64,000 nucleotides of DNA from Arthrobacter sp. ISL-95 (GCF_018613695.1 NZ_JAGGPR010000008.1:62001-126000), one strand, 5' to 3'; positions 52,702-61,848 are shown, numbered from the stretch's first letter. Numbers and translations: made by a program. Notes: generated from the sequence alone by a model not told the origin.

Positions 52702-53921
52702 GTACTCACCTCCTCCCTCTTGCCTGCTCGTAGATCGCCCTTGGGGCCTGACAAGACGTGGTGTCCTCTTGCCGCAGCGGTGAGGACGTGGTGAATCTGC
52801 ACAGCGTCAATGCCGCGAAGCATGGGGAGCGCTCCGCCCCAATTCCGGATGGCGGCTTCCGTGGTTCGGAGCAGCGTTGCCTCGCCGATGGTCTCGATTC
52901 CGGAGATGCCCCAACGCCGCATCAGATCGTTGATGCCTGGAGCCGGTTCAGGGTCCAGATCAGGGACTACCTCGGTGACCATGGACCACAGCTGTCGGAG
53001 ACGCCCGTGGTCTCCCCAAGCTGCGGCACCATGGGCGATTTCCTCCCAGATGGGACCGATCACTGAGGCTGTTGCCGTCATTTTTCGCGTCCCCGTCACG
53101 TAAGCGAGTTCGTTCGCGAGGTACCAGTGCCTCGCCCCGTAAGGATTGCGCCCTATGAGGGCCCATCCCGTGTGCGTCTCCATGCTGAGGCGGGCCGCGG
53201 TCAACCGGAGCTCCGGCGCGTCGTGCAGCATCAGGCGCTCTCCCAACCGGACGATCCGTTGGATGAGGACATGGCCGTCGTCGTCGAAGATGCTGTGCTG
53301 GCTGCCCACCATGGTCCCTGCCACCCTCAGGAGAGCTTCAAGCAGGCCTTCAAAAACCAGACACTGAGGCAGGGTGGCGAGGTGCCCGGCGTCGAGCACT
53401 GCAACATCACCCGCCAAGTTGCGCGAGGCAATCAGCCGGCGTCCGACGGCGGTGTCCAGGCACGCTACAGCGCTAACTTCAGCGCCGGTTCCCACGGTAG
53501 ACGGCATGAGAATGGTCTTCGGACGAGCTTTGGGGTTCGTGATCGGCGGCAGCACCAGCAGACCGGAGCGCCTGGCGTGGCGCTCCGCAAAGATCGTCAG
53601 AGCAGGGTCAGCAGTGAAGAGCACAGCGAGCTTTACAGCGTCCAGGATAGAGCCGCCACCGAGTCCCACAACGGTCTGAAGCCCGTTCTCGCGGAGGAAG
53701 CTGCCTACTTTTCTCAGCGTTTCCACCGTGACCGGCGCCGCGCTCAGTTCCAGGACAGCAGATCCTTTGAGGTCACCTGCAAGGAGTTTGTCGCGGTGTA
53801 CTCCGAGGTCCTGATCCACTACCAGGCCCGTTTTGCCGCGGGTGAGGCCGCCGACGTACTTGGGTACCATCCCGTCGTCGGTAATGATGCACCGCGTCCT
53901 CAATCCGTGATCAACAATCAT
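52698..53921 (-). CDS. iron-alcohol-dehydrogenase-family protein, daptide cluster
   Basis: 407 residues. Fe-ADH fold with 'TVVGLGGGSILDAVKLA' (GGGSILD 88-94) and 'ILMPSTVGTGAEVS'. The usual metal ligands look changed: the D-A-x-x-H site reads 'FEGLLEALLRVAG', and 'RHWYLANEL'/'GTRKMTATASV' replace the two later His motifs. In daptide chemistry this class oxidises the terminal Thr and drives decarboxylation. ATGA-coupled on both sides (aminotransferase and precursor A1). Confidence 0.88.
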   Translation of the reverse strand: MIVDHGLRTRCIITDDGMVPKYVGGLTRGKTGLVVDQDLGVHRDKLLAGDLKGSAVLELSAAPVTVETLRKVGSFLRENGLQTVVGLGGGSILDAVKLAVLFTADPALTIFAERHARRSGLLVLPPITNPKARPKTILMPSTVGTGAEVSAVACLDTAVGRRLIASRNLAGDVAVLDAGHLATLPQCLVFEGLLEALLRVAGTMVGSQHSIFDDDGHVLIQRIVRLGERLMLHDAPELRLTAARLSMETHTGWALIGRNPYGARHWYLANELAYVTGTRKMTATASVIGPIWEEIAHGAAAWGDHGRLRQLWSMVTEVVPDLDPEPAPGINDLMRRWGISGIETIGEATLLRTTEAAIRNWGGALPMLRGIDAVQIHHVLTAAARGHHVLSGPKGDLRAGKREEVST

Positions 53922-55207
53922 TCGAAAACTCCGTCCCGTTGGGCCGACGCCAGACCGGTTTCCATCGCGGCCTGGAGTTCTGCGAAGTTCTCCTCGGTGT
54001 AGGTGAGTGCCGGCAGCAGCTGGATCCGTCCAGGCCCTGGCTGCACCATGGCGCCGGCTTGGTGGATGCTCTGCACCACCGCTGCGACGCCTTCAGAAGA
54101 GAGCGGCATACCGTTTTTGGAGTGAAGCTTCAGTCCACGCATGCAGCCGCGGCCGGTTGAGTTCCCTACGCCGGGGGTGCGTTGAAGTTCCTCCATGAGC
54201 TTGTTGAGGCCCTCCGCCACCTGCTTGCTCAGGGTGTGGTGGTCCAATCGCTTCATTTCAGCGATGGTGCTGAGGATGGCGGCACACGTTGCCGGGGTTC
54301 CGGCTTGGGTTTCTCCATGAACGAAGATGGACTCCGTTGTGTCGAAGCGTTGAGTTACACGGTCGGCCACCAGGAGTGCGGCGCATGCGCTGGTGCCGTT
54401 CGTTAGGCCTTTGGACGTGACGATGATGTCTGGCTGCTGGGACCACGAATCGGAGGCGAACCAGCCGTTCACCCTGCCGAAGCCGGTGGCAACCTCGTCC
54501 GCGACCAGAAGGAAGCCGTGCTGGTCCCGGTGCTTGATGACCTCCTCGACGAAAGCGTCGGGCACCGATTCCGCGCCTGAACCCAGAACAGGTTCCATAA
54601 TGACCGCAGCAATTCTGTGGCCTTCCCTTTGCATTAGCCGGGTCAGTTCCACGCCGTCGTCGTCGAATCTGATGTGGCGGATATTCCGCTGGTCCACGCC
54701 GTACACCGCCTGCCCCAGTTCATCGCCGCTGAGGGCTTGGCTTCCATATGTCAGCCCGTGGTAGCTGCCGCTCAGTCCCACGATGAGCTTCCGCTCGGGC
54801 TGCCCGTTCAAGACGGAGTAGTGACGGGCGAGCTTCATCACCGCGTCATTGGCTGCGCCGCCGGAGGTGGAGAACACCACTCGTTGGAAGTCGTGGGCGG
54901 GCAGACTCAGAAGAACTCCTGCAGCCTCGACGGCTTTCCCGTGGGATGCGCGGAAAAGGGGAAGGTAGGAGGCGGTGTGGAGTTCCTTGGCAATAGCCGC
55001 AGCTATCTGTTGGTTCCCATAGCCGAGGTTCGTGTTCCACAGACCACTCTTTGCGCAGATCCGTTGCCGGCCGTCCTCAAAGGTGACGTGGACGCCGTCG
55101 GCGCTGACTGCTGTGTAGCTCGCCTCATCGAAGCCGTGCTGAGTAACCAGCGGAACCCAGAGTGGCCGTTGTGTTCGTGGCGTTGGAAGTACCGGCACAA
55201 CGCTCAT
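53918..55207 (-). CDS. class III aminotransferase, daptide cluster
   Basis: 429 residues. PLP enzyme of the class III group: 'LIVGLSGSYHGLTYG', 'LLVADEVATGFGRVNGW' (Asp 237 area), PLP lysine in 'IIVTSKGLTNG' (Lys266). It converts the ketone left by Thr oxidation/decarboxylation into the amine of the C-terminal propanediamine. The start (ATG 55207) overlaps the upstream stop by one base (TGATG), so translation is coupled. Confidence 0.9.
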   Translation of the reverse strand: MSVVPVLPTPRTQRPLWVPLVTQHGFDEASYTAVSADGVHVTFEDGRQRICAKSGLWNTNLGYGNQQIAAAIAKELHTASYLPLFRASHGKAVEAAGVLLSLPAHDFQRVVFSTSGGAANDAVMKLARHYSVLNGQPERKLIVGLSGSYHGLTYGSQALSGDELGQAVYGVDQRNIRHIRFDDDGVELTRLMQREGHRIAAVIMEPVLGSGAESVPDAFVEEVIKHRDQHGFLLVADEVATGFGRVNGWFASDSWSQQPDIIVTSKGLTNGTSACAALLVADRVTQRFDTTESIFVHGETQAGTPATCAAILSTIAEMKRLDHHTLSKQVAEGLNKLMEELQRTPGVGNSTGRGCMRGLKLHSKNGMPLSSEGVAAVVQSIHQAGAMVQPGPGRIQLLPALTYTEENFAELQAAMETGLASAQRDGVFE

Positions 55208-56229
55208 CAGTGCGTGCCGATGATGTCGATACCGAGTTGCTCAAAGTGTGTGACCACCGCTCTGGCCGCACCTTCAGCCACACCAGCTGAAACCTTGAGG
55301 GCGGGTGCCAACACCCTGGCGGCAGCCTTGATGTCCCTCATATTGGAGACGGCCTCAATAATGGCGGCGGCGTCAGTACCGATCTTGAAGAGCCGGCCTG
55401 TTTTAGTGTCCAGCAGGGTGTGATCCGTTGCCTTCTTGAGGATAAAGGGAAAATCCGCGGGCGGCAGGCCATCGTTGAGGGTGGCGCCGTATAGGCTGAT
55501 GCCGAATCCGACCAGGCTTGTGTTGGCCCTGTCTTCTCGAGGGACGAACTTCCAAGCATCCAGTGCGGCAAGGTACCGCGGGATCCAGGGCTTGGCCTCG
55601 AGGGAGTCCTGAATGTCCCAGGGGTAATAGACCGCGGCCACCGCGGACTCCGGCCTCAAGGAAACGGCCCGGACTCTGATGTCAGTCAGCGAATCGCCTA
55701 CCTTGCCGATTTTGGTTCCGTAGGGCCCGGTCCTTACGGAGCCATCCCACGCGATGTGAAGCCGCGTCAGCAGCAGGTTGTCCTCTGAGGCCCTGCTTAA
55801 CAGCCGTCGCTCCGCCAAAACAGCGTTGACTTCAGTGAGTTGCTGGACAAAGTAGCCGGAACGGATGGCTTCTTCTGCGTCGTCGAAAAAGGCCTGCCAG
55901 TCTTCCTCGGTGGTAATCCTGACTACCGTCACACCCACGAGGTTCACGAAAGGGATGGCCACATAGTCTTGGATTTCCAAGCTGAGGGTGCCGTCCACCA
56001 GGAGCTCTTCCCCGGCGGCATCAAAGGACCCCGATACCGGGATAATGCCCTCGTCGGCTTTGTCCCCGTTCAGAACCAAGACCGTAGAGCCCTCACCGGC
56101 AAGCGTCTTCGCGTAATCGGCATGTTCGGGATTCTCAACAAAAATGACGTGGCCCGGTATCCGTCCGGGTATCCCCGTGATCCACTGATCCACAGCGGCG
56201 GCAATGCTCTGTTGCTGACTCAGCTTCAA
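55207..56229 (-). CDS. daptide RiPP-recognition protein
   Basis: 340 residues, TTG start at 56229 with a weak GGGG site; no other start codon exists before an upstream stop. The C-terminal 75 residues have a PqqD/RRE-like winged helix ('RLFKIGTDAAAIIEAVSNMR', 'AARAVVTHFEQLG'); the N-terminal 260 residues have no family I recognise. In daptide clusters the corresponding MpaB-type protein binds the precursor leader and presents the tail to the enzymes. First gene of the operon. Confidence 0.85.
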   Translation of the reverse strand: MKLSQQQSIAAAVDQWITGIPGRIPGHVIFVENPEHADYAKTLAGEGSTVLVLNGDKADEGIIPVSGSFDAAGEELLVDGTLSLEIQDYVAIPFVNLVGVTVVRITTEEDWQAFFDDAEEAIRSGYFVQQLTEVNAVLAERRLLSRASEDNLLLTRLHIAWDGSVRTGPYGTKIGKVGDSLTDIRVRAVSLRPESAVAAVYYPWDIQDSLEAKPWIPRYLAALDAWKFVPREDRANTSLVGFGISLYGATLNDGLPPADFPFILKKATDHTLLDTKTGRLFKIGTDAAAIIEAVSNMRDIKAAARVLAPALKVSAGVAEGAARAVVTHFEQLGIDIIGTH

Positions 56230-56261
56230 TTCCCCAACCCCAATAGTTGTCTACTCCAGCG

Positions 56262-56282
56262 GCCCCGCATTTAATCCGGGGC
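56262..56282. promoter_or_regulatory. stem-loop upstream of the daptide operon
   Basis: GCCCCG-CATTTAATC-CGGGGC, six-base perfect stem, 9-base loop, 33 bases before the start of the first daptide gene. It may be a leader structure or a regulator site; no cluster regulator is present. The 217-base gap holds no gene. Confidence 0.45.
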
Positions 56283-56338
56283 TACGTTCTGAGAAGGACA
56301 CTATGGGCGGGTTGGTGCGCCACAGGGCGGAAAGCCGA

Positions 56339-56393
56339 AACTAGGTGGTGATTTGGCCGAAATTAGGGGTCAATCTGGGGCAACTAGGTGGTG
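56339..56393. repeat. direct repeat AACTAGGTGGTG
   Basis: Exact copies at 56339-56350 and 56382-56393 (43 bases apart), each followed by a TTTGG-type run, with a weaker CTAGGTGCTGGG third copy at 56405-56416. It lies just past the 3' end of the lipoprotein gene, in the daptide upstream region. Confidence 0.55.
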
Positions 56394-56446
56394 TTTGGGG
56401 GTGTCCTAGGTGCTGGGAAGCGTGGCGTTTAGCCATGCGATGGCGC

Positions 56447-56986
56447 TCAATGGCCCACCATGTCCAAGCATCCGCCGTCCATGATGCTTCCGCCTGTAGA
56501 GATGTCCACTTGGCCGTCGAGGGCCACGAATCCGAACAGGCATCCACCTTGTGGAGAGGCCACCCCGAAGCGCACGCCGTTCCCATTGTCATCCGTCTGC
56601 ACCGAGTCTCGTGGCAGCCCAACTAGCTCGAACTGTTCAACTACCACCTTCGCAGTGGGCGGCTCGCTGAGCGCATCAAGTGCTCTGCGCGCCGGGTCAA
56701 GATAGAAAGCGAGATGATTCTGCATGTCCGGGGTCAAAGCTCTTCGCTGGCGGTAGAGCTCATTGACTGCCATAGCCGCCTCGGGATCCGCTACGACACA
56801 GTCCTCTTTGGCCGCAGGGACGCCTTCGACAAGACGGCACAGCCGTGTAGGTGTAGGACTGCCCGGTTCGGCGATAGCTGTCGATGCCGGGGGTATTTCT
56901 CCCGGAATGGCACAGCTGCTGGTGGCTGAAGCACCCGCGATAGAGACTGCGAGCACTACGTACGCGCGGCGTAATATTTTCCCCAT
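56447..56986 (-). CDS. lipoprotein (DUF6993-like, tentative)
   Basis: 179 residues: basic N-terminus, a hydrophobic signal segment and a Cys at about 25 ('[11 protein letters not shown]', a weak lipobox), then a small outside domain with a paired 'GGCLFGF' / 'MDGGCLDM' end that resembles the DUF6993-type Micrococcaceae lipoproteins. Convergent with nothing; the gap to the MFS gene has a terminator. Not obviously part of the daptide cluster. Confidence 0.65.
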   Translation of the reverse strand: MGKILRRAYVVLAVSIAGASATSSCAIPGEIPPASTAIAEPGSPTPTRLCRLVEGVPAAKEDCVVADPEAAMAVNELYRQRRALTPDMQNHLAFYLDPARRALDALSEPPTAKVVVEQFELVGLPRDSVQTDDNGNGVRFGVASPQGGCLFGFVALDGQVDISTGGSIMDGGCLDMVGH

Positions 56987-57067
56987 CCAAGGACCCTACG
57001 GCACAGTCACGGCTCAAGCTAGTCATTCATCCATCGATTGTATGAAAAGCGGATTCAGCGGGCATAA

Positions 57068-57115
57068 GAAAGAGGTTGGACTGGGCTCTGACCTGCGCCC
57101 TATCCAACCTCTTTC
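57068..57115. terminator. terminator of the acyl-CoA/MFS operon
   Basis: Perfect 13-base arms GAAAGAGGTTGGA and TCCAACCTCTTTC, 22-base loop, just past the MFS stop on the minus strand, followed by a short T-rich stretch. Confidence 0.8.
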
Positions 57116-57127
57116 AAGCAAACGCCT

Positions 57128-58450
57128 CTACAGAACCGTGGTCCGCGACAGCGACAGATCCTTTGTCTCCCGGAAGAACAGGACTACAACTACTGCGGAC
57201 ACCAGAGCCATGCCCATCAGGTAGAAGGCCGGAGCCAACGGTGTCCCAAACCCAGCTACCAAGCCGGTAGCCACAAACGGAGCTGTTCCACCGAACAGTA
57301 CGTAGGCCAGCGTGTACCCAATAGCTGATCCGGATGCCCGGACCGAAGAAGGGAACATCTCCACCAAAGCCGGCACGTTCGAGGTCCCAATCACGGCCAC
57401 CAAGGCACCCAGAACACTGGTCCCCAGGATCGCGAAGCCGAGACCCAGCGGCATGATGGAGAACGCCGGGATGGTCATCACCACGAAGCCAACACAGGCC
57501 ACCAGCAGCATCCGTTTGCGGCCGTACCGGTCACTGGCACGAGCGGCCAGCGGGCAGACTGCCGTGTACACCAGCATCGTGATAACACTCGTGATCATCG
57601 ATTCAGCCGAAGAGTAGCCAAGGCTCGAGGTCATGTACGCGATCATGTAGCTACTCATCAGGTAGTAAGCGATCGCGTTGGTGATGCTGTATCCAAAGAG
57701 CGTGAAAATCTGTCGCGAGCACATCCGGATGGCATCCCCCAGAGGCCGCTTGGCCACCTCACCGGTGTTCTCGAGAGCACGGAACACCGGAGTGTCATCA
57801 ACCCTGGAACGGATGTACAGCCCAATCAAGCCCAGGGGAGCTGCGAGCAGGAACGGAATCCGCCAGCCCCAAGCCTGCAAATCAGCAGTGCTCAACGTAG
57901 AAGTGATCGCCACACCCAGCAACGCACCGGCAACCGAAGCCAGGCCAACAGTGGCCGGGATAATGCTGGCGTACGTAGCCCGCTTGCCTTCCGGTGCGTA
58001 CTCCACGATGAAGGCCGAGGATCCCGTGTACTCACCACCAGTAGTGAAGCCCTGAACTGCCCGGAACACGAACAAGAGAATCGGAGCCCACACTCCTATC
58101 ACCGCGAACGTCGGCAGGATACCGATGCAGAATGTCGCGGCGCTCATGATCACCACACAGAGGCCGAGCATCTTGTTGCGCCCAATCCGGTCACCGTAGC
58201 GCCCAAAGAAAGCTGCCCCGAGCGGCCTGGCGATGAAGCCGCCGGCGAAGATCGCCCACACGGCCAGAAGTGACGCCGTCGTGGAGTAATCCGGGAAGAA
58301 GAGCTTCGCGATGGTGACGGACATGACCGCGTAAGCCGCGGAGTCGAACCATTCCACGAAATTTCCGACGGCGGCTGCCGCGGCGACGCGCTTGAGGCTG
58401 CGCCGGGGGGAAGACTCAGTGTCAGCAACTTTCTCGGTCATCGTATTCAT
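57128..58450 (-). CDS. MHS-family (ProP-like) MFS transporter
   Basis: 440 residues, 12 membrane helices. Hallmarks of metabolite:H+ symporters: 'GNFVEWFDSAAYAVMSVTI', 'GRYGDRIGRNKML', 'GFTTGGEYTGSSAFIVEYAP', 'RVDDTPVFRALE'. It imports a carboxylate (alpha-ketoglutarate/aromatic-acid class). ATGA-coupled to the acyl-CoA ligase, so uptake and activation are made together. Confidence 0.92.
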   Translation of the reverse strand: MNTMTEKVADTESSPRRSLKRVAAAAAVGNFVEWFDSAAYAVMSVTIAKLFFPDYSTTASLLAVWAIFAGGFIARPLGAAFFGRYGDRIGRNKMLGLCVVIMSAATFCIGILPTFAVIGVWAPILLFVFRAVQGFTTGGEYTGSSAFIVEYAPEGKRATYASIIPATVGLASVAGALLGVAITSTLSTADLQAWGWRIPFLLAAPLGLIGLYIRSRVDDTPVFRALENTGEVAKRPLGDAIRMCSRQIFTLFGYSITNAIAYYLMSSYMIAYMTSSLGYSSAESMITSVITMLVYTAVCPLAARASDRYGRKRMLLVACVGFVVMTIPAFSIMPLGLGFAILGTSVLGALVAVIGTSNVPALVEMFPSSVRASGSAIGYTLAYVLFGGTAPFVATGLVAGFGTPLAPAFYLMGMALVSAVVVVLFFRETKDLSLSRTTVL

Positions 58451-60042
58451 GATTGTTGTCCTTCGAGGCGGGGAGAGGCTACAACGTGGGGAAGTTCGCG
58501 GAGCTGGGCCCGCTGGACTTTACCGGTGGCCGACTTCGGCAGCGCGGTGACGTATTCAATGAATCGCGGATACGCGAAGCGGGAGAAGTTCTCCTTCACG
58601 TGCGCCACGATGGTTTCGCTCAGTTCCGCTCCCCCAGTGTGACCGGGCATCAGTTCGATCCAAGCCTTGATGGACTGGCCGCGGAGCTCGTCGGGCACGC
58701 CGGTGACGGACACGTCCCGCACGGGATCGAGTTCGCGGATGACTGCCTCCAGCTCATAGGGTCCAACTCGGTAGCCTGAGGTTTTGATGACGTCGTCGGT
58801 CCTCCCCAGGAACCAGAAGTAGCCGTCATCGTCCGCGTAGGCCTGGTCCTTGGTGTGGTACCAACCGCCCCCGAATGCAGTGGCGGAGGCCTCCGGCATG
58901 TTCCAGTATCCCAAGGGGAATTGCGGGTTGGATCGCGCGCGGAGGCAGACCTCACCGGTCTCCCCTGCGGCCACTTCCTGCTCGTTTTCGTCCAGCAAGC
59001 GGACTTCCCATCCAGGAAGTGGACGACCCATCGAGCCGGGCTTCACGGGCACGTCCGGGTAGTTTCCCAGCAGCGGGTAAGACTCCGTGGAACCGTAGTA
59101 ATCCAGCAGCGTCACCCCGTACTGCCCCTCGAACCACGTGATCAGGTCCGGCGTTAGCGGCTCATTGGACGAGCAAACCGTCCGGAGGGACAGCGGAAAG
59201 CGAGCACCGGCGTCGGGCACGTCTTCGCGCATCTTCCGCAGGAACGTCGGGTTGACCAGCGCGCTGGTGACGCGGTGGCGGCTCATGCTGTCCAGCAGGG
59301 CTGCGGGGTCGAAGCCGCCGTTGGGACGGAAAACCAGGTGCGTGGCACCGAGCCGGAGCGGACCCATGAGCTTGGCCAACGACCACGCCCAGTCCCCCGC
59401 GCCATAGAAGACATCCCCGTCGCCGAGCTGGTGGCAGTACTCGAACTCGTTGTGGCCAAGGAGGGTCCGGTGGGCGTGGACGATTCCTTTCGCCCGGCCG
59501 GTAGTCCCGGAGGTGTAGAAGATGAGGGCGGGGTCGTCGGCTTTGGTTTCGACATCCTGGAAGGCCGTGGGCGCTTCTTTGATGGCCGGGCCGTCGATGT
59601 CGATGAACGTGCCCTCGTAGTCCCCGAAGAGGTGCTTCGCTGACTCCTCGGCGATGATCACCGACGCGCCGCTGTCCTCCAGCCGGAAACGGATGGGCTC
59701 CGCGGCCCAGAGCAAGGACATGGTGACCAGGATGGCGCCGGTCCGGAGCACGCCGAGGTAGGCGGCCGGGGTGTCGGAACGCTGCGGCAGCAGGACGGCG
59801 ACGCGATCGCCCTTCTTAATGCCGGCCTTTTGGAGCGTCGCTGCGATCTGCCGGGAGCGGTCCTGGATTTCGCCCCAGCTCACCTCACGTTGACCTTCGA
59901 CGGCGGACTCCAGAATGAGTGCCCGTTTGTCCCTTGGGTGCCGGTCGGCGACGTCCACGGCCATGTTGTAGAACTCCGGCACCTCCCAGCGGTGGCTGTT
60001 CCGCAGCTCGGTGTAGCGGTCTTGGGTTGCTGTGGTTGTCAT
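58447..60042 (-). CDS. acyl-CoA ligase (AMP-forming)
   Basis: 531 residues from ATG 60042 with GGAGG upstream; the frame extends further without support. AMP-forming synthetase: 'ALIFYTSGTTGRAKGIVHAH', 'LLDYYGSTESYPLLG', 'WYHTKDQAYADDDGYFWFLG', 'DDVIKTSGYRVGPYELE' and the catalytic Lys region 'PKSATGKVQR'. It activates a carboxylic acid to its CoA thioester in the cytosol. It resembles medium-chain/benzoate-type ligases. Coupled to the transporter, and beside an enoyl-CoA hydratase and LysR gene. Confidence 0.92.
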   Translation of the reverse strand: MTTTATQDRYTELRNSHRWEVPEFYNMAVDVADRHPRDKRALILESAVEGQREVSWGEIQDRSRQIAATLQKAGIKKGDRVAVLLPQRSDTPAAYLGVLRTGAILVTMSLLWAAEPIRFRLEDSGASVIIAEESAKHLFGDYEGTFIDIDGPAIKEAPTAFQDVETKADDPALIFYTSGTTGRAKGIVHAHRTLLGHNEFEYCHQLGDGDVFYGAGDWAWSLAKLMGPLRLGATHLVFRPNGGFDPAALLDSMSRHRVTSALVNPTFLRKMREDVPDAGARFPLSLRTVCSSNEPLTPDLITWFEGQYGVTLLDYYGSTESYPLLGNYPDVPVKPGSMGRPLPGWEVRLLDENEQEVAAGETGEVCLRARSNPQFPLGYWNMPEASATAFGGGWYHTKDQAYADDDGYFWFLGRTDDVIKTSGYRVGPYELEAVIRELDPVRDVSVTGVPDELRGQSIKAWIELMPGHTGGAELSETIVAHVKENFSRFAYPRFIEYVTALPKSATGKVQRAQLRELPHVVASPRLEGQQS

Positions 60043-60073
60043 GGTTTGCCTCCTGCTCCTGTTGCTTCGCGGC

Positions 60074-60838
60074 TCAGCGGCGGCCGGCGAGGAAACGGGC
60101 CATCTCGCGCTGCGGTTCGCCGGTGCCGTAGGCCTCGCGGTGCACGCGCTTGGCTTCTGCCATGGCATCGCTGAGGTCGTCGTCTTCGAGGCTGCGCAGG
60201 CGGTTCTTGGTAAGGCGGACTGCACCCGGGGGAAGGAGGCTCAAACGAGCGGCGAGGTCCTTGGCGTAAGCCAGCACGCCGCCGTCGTCCGCCAAGTAGT
60301 TTAGGAGGCCCAGACGCTGAGCTTCGGCAGCGTCCACCAGCTCGCCGGTGAGGACAAACTGGGAGGTCTTGGACTTGCCGAGGATGCTCCACATGGCCCA
60401 GATGCCGGTGATGCTGGGGATGCCGGAGAGGACTTCGGGCTGGCCCATGCGGACTTTGGAATCGCCGACGCGGAGGTCCGCGAGGAGCGAGTACTGGAAG
60501 CCGGAGCCGGCGGCGACGCCGTTGACTGCGGCGATGGTGATCTGGTCCAGGTTGCGGACGGCGCGGTAGAGGCGGTCGAAGCCGTCGATCCAGGCCTCCG
60601 CGGACTCGTGATCCTCGGGGTTCATGGAGGCGGTCTCGGCCAGGTCCTGTCCGGCGCAGAACGCGCGGCCGCTGCCGGTGAGGATGACCGTGCGGACTTC
60701 GTCGTTGCCCTTGAGGCCTTCCAAGTAGTCGATGAGTTCGCTGCGCATGGCCTCGGTCCAGGCGTTGAGCTTGTCCGGGCGGTTGAGGGTGATGATGGCG
60801 GTGGGGCCGGTCTGTTCGAAGAGGACGTCCTGGGACAT
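60074..60838 (-). CDS. enoyl-CoA hydratase
   Basis: 254 residues from ATG 60838. Crotonase fold: 'AIITLNRPDKLNAWTEAM', 'GSGRAFCAGQDLAETA', 'AAVNGVAAGSGFQYSLLADL' and 'RMGQPEVLSGIPSITG'. The usual catalytic Glu of classic hydratases is replaced or shifted around 'QPEVLSG', which is common in non-beta-oxidation crotonases. First gene of the leftward operon, 32 bases from the ligase gene and divergent from LysR. Confidence 0.9.
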   Translation of the reverse strand: MSQDVLFEQTGPTAIITLNRPDKLNAWTEAMRSELIDYLEGLKGNDEVRTVILTGSGRAFCAGQDLAETASMNPEDHESAEAWIDGFDRLYRAVRNLDQITIAAVNGVAAGSGFQYSLLADLRVGDSKVRMGQPEVLSGIPSITGIWAMWSILGKSKTSQFVLTGELVDAAEAQRLGLLNYLADDGGVLAYAKDLAARLSLLPPGAVRLTKNRLRSLEDDDLSDAMAEAKRVHREAYGTGEPQREMARFLAGRR

Positions 60839-60910
60839 TGGGGAGTTTCCTTTGGCTCGTTGGGGCTTCTTGATTCCCATCTGACCATCAGCGAATGTGA
60901 CCCGTCTAAC

Positions 60911-60932
60911 ATCAATATCTACTCGTCTTGAT
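60911..60932. promoter_or_regulatory. possible LysR box
   Basis: ATCAA-N12-TTGAT inverted repeat between the divergent enoyl-CoA hydratase and LysR genes, with outer ATATC (60915-60919) and GATAT (60941-60945). T-N11-A style is typical of LysR sites. Confidence 0.5.
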
Positions 60933-60954
60933 ACCAAACTGATATGGTTCCGCG

Positions 60955-61848
60955 ATGGACCTTCACCATCTCAAGTACTTCGTGGTGCTCTCCGAGGAAC
61001 TGCATTTCGGGCGCGCGGCACAGCGTTTACACATGGCCCAGCCGCCACTCTCACAGCGCATCAAGGACTTGGAAAAAGAGCTCGGCGTCCTGCTGTTTCA
61101 TCGTCGGCGCACCGGCGTGGAGCTGTCCGAAGCCGGGGCTTTGCTGCTGGAGCACGCGCGTGGGGTGCTGGATCACGTGGCCATGGCGCAGGAGTCGATG
61201 CGGCGGATCCGGCCGGGTGCTTCGGGGATCCTGCAGGTGGCGGTTCCTCCGGATACAAACCCGGTTGCCTTGTCCACGATGGTTTCTTCGTTTAGCTCCC
61301 TTGCCCCTGACGTTCTGCTCAATCTGCACGAGCTCACCACCGTTGAACAGGTTGAGCGACTGCGCGACGGCGAACTGGACGTTGCGGTAGTCCGTCACCC
61401 TTTGAGTAGCGTGGGTTTCGAGTCGGGGCCGTTGTTTTCGCGGGCGCTTGGTGTGGTGATGAATGCTGCGCATCCGCTGGCTTCTGCTTCCTCTGTGCGG
61501 CTGGGCGACCTTGCCGGGAGCCCGCTGATCATCTTCCCGCGCCACATGGCCCCTACGTTGTACGACTCGTTCCTTCAAACGTGCCGGGATGCCGGGTACC
61601 TGCCAGCGGCGATTGTGCACGCAAGGAATCAGCACTTCACGCACGGGCTGATCATGGCCGGGCGCGGGGTGCACTTCAATGAGGAGCCGTGGACACCGTT
61701 GCCTTCGGGGATTGTGTGGCGGCCGCTGGTTGGTGATCCGATGGCTTGGCGGACGTCGGCGCTGTGGTTGAAGAGTAGGAGATCAGCGGAGACAGACGCG
61801 TTCGTGGCGGCTGTAGGAGCGGGGTTGGGGGCGGGTGGGCATGGGTAG
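60955..61848 (+). CDS. LysR-family regulator
   Basis: 297 residues. N-terminal winged helix 'HLKYFVVLSEELHFGRAAQR' with 'QPPLSQRIKDLEKELGVLLF'; the C-terminal substrate domain has 'LHELTTVEQVERLRDGELDV' and 'HPLASASSVRLGDLAGSPLI'. It senses an aromatic or fatty acid intermediate in related systems and is divergent from the hydratase/ligase/transporter operon, which it most likely activates. Confidence 0.93.
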   Translation: MDLHHLKYFVVLSEELHFGRAAQRLHMAQPPLSQRIKDLEKELGVLLFHRRRTGVELSEAGALLLEHARGVLDHVAMAQESMRRIRPGASGILQVAVPPDTNPVALSTMVSSFSSLAPDVLLNLHELTTVEQVERLRDGELDVAVVRHPLSSVGFESGPLFSRALGVVMNAAHPLASASSVRLGDLAGSPLIIFPRHMAPTLYDSFLQTCRDAGYLPAAIVHARNQHFTHGLIMAGRGVHFNEEPWTPLPSGIVWRPLVGDPMAWRTSALWLKSRRSAETDAFVAAVGAGLGAGGHG

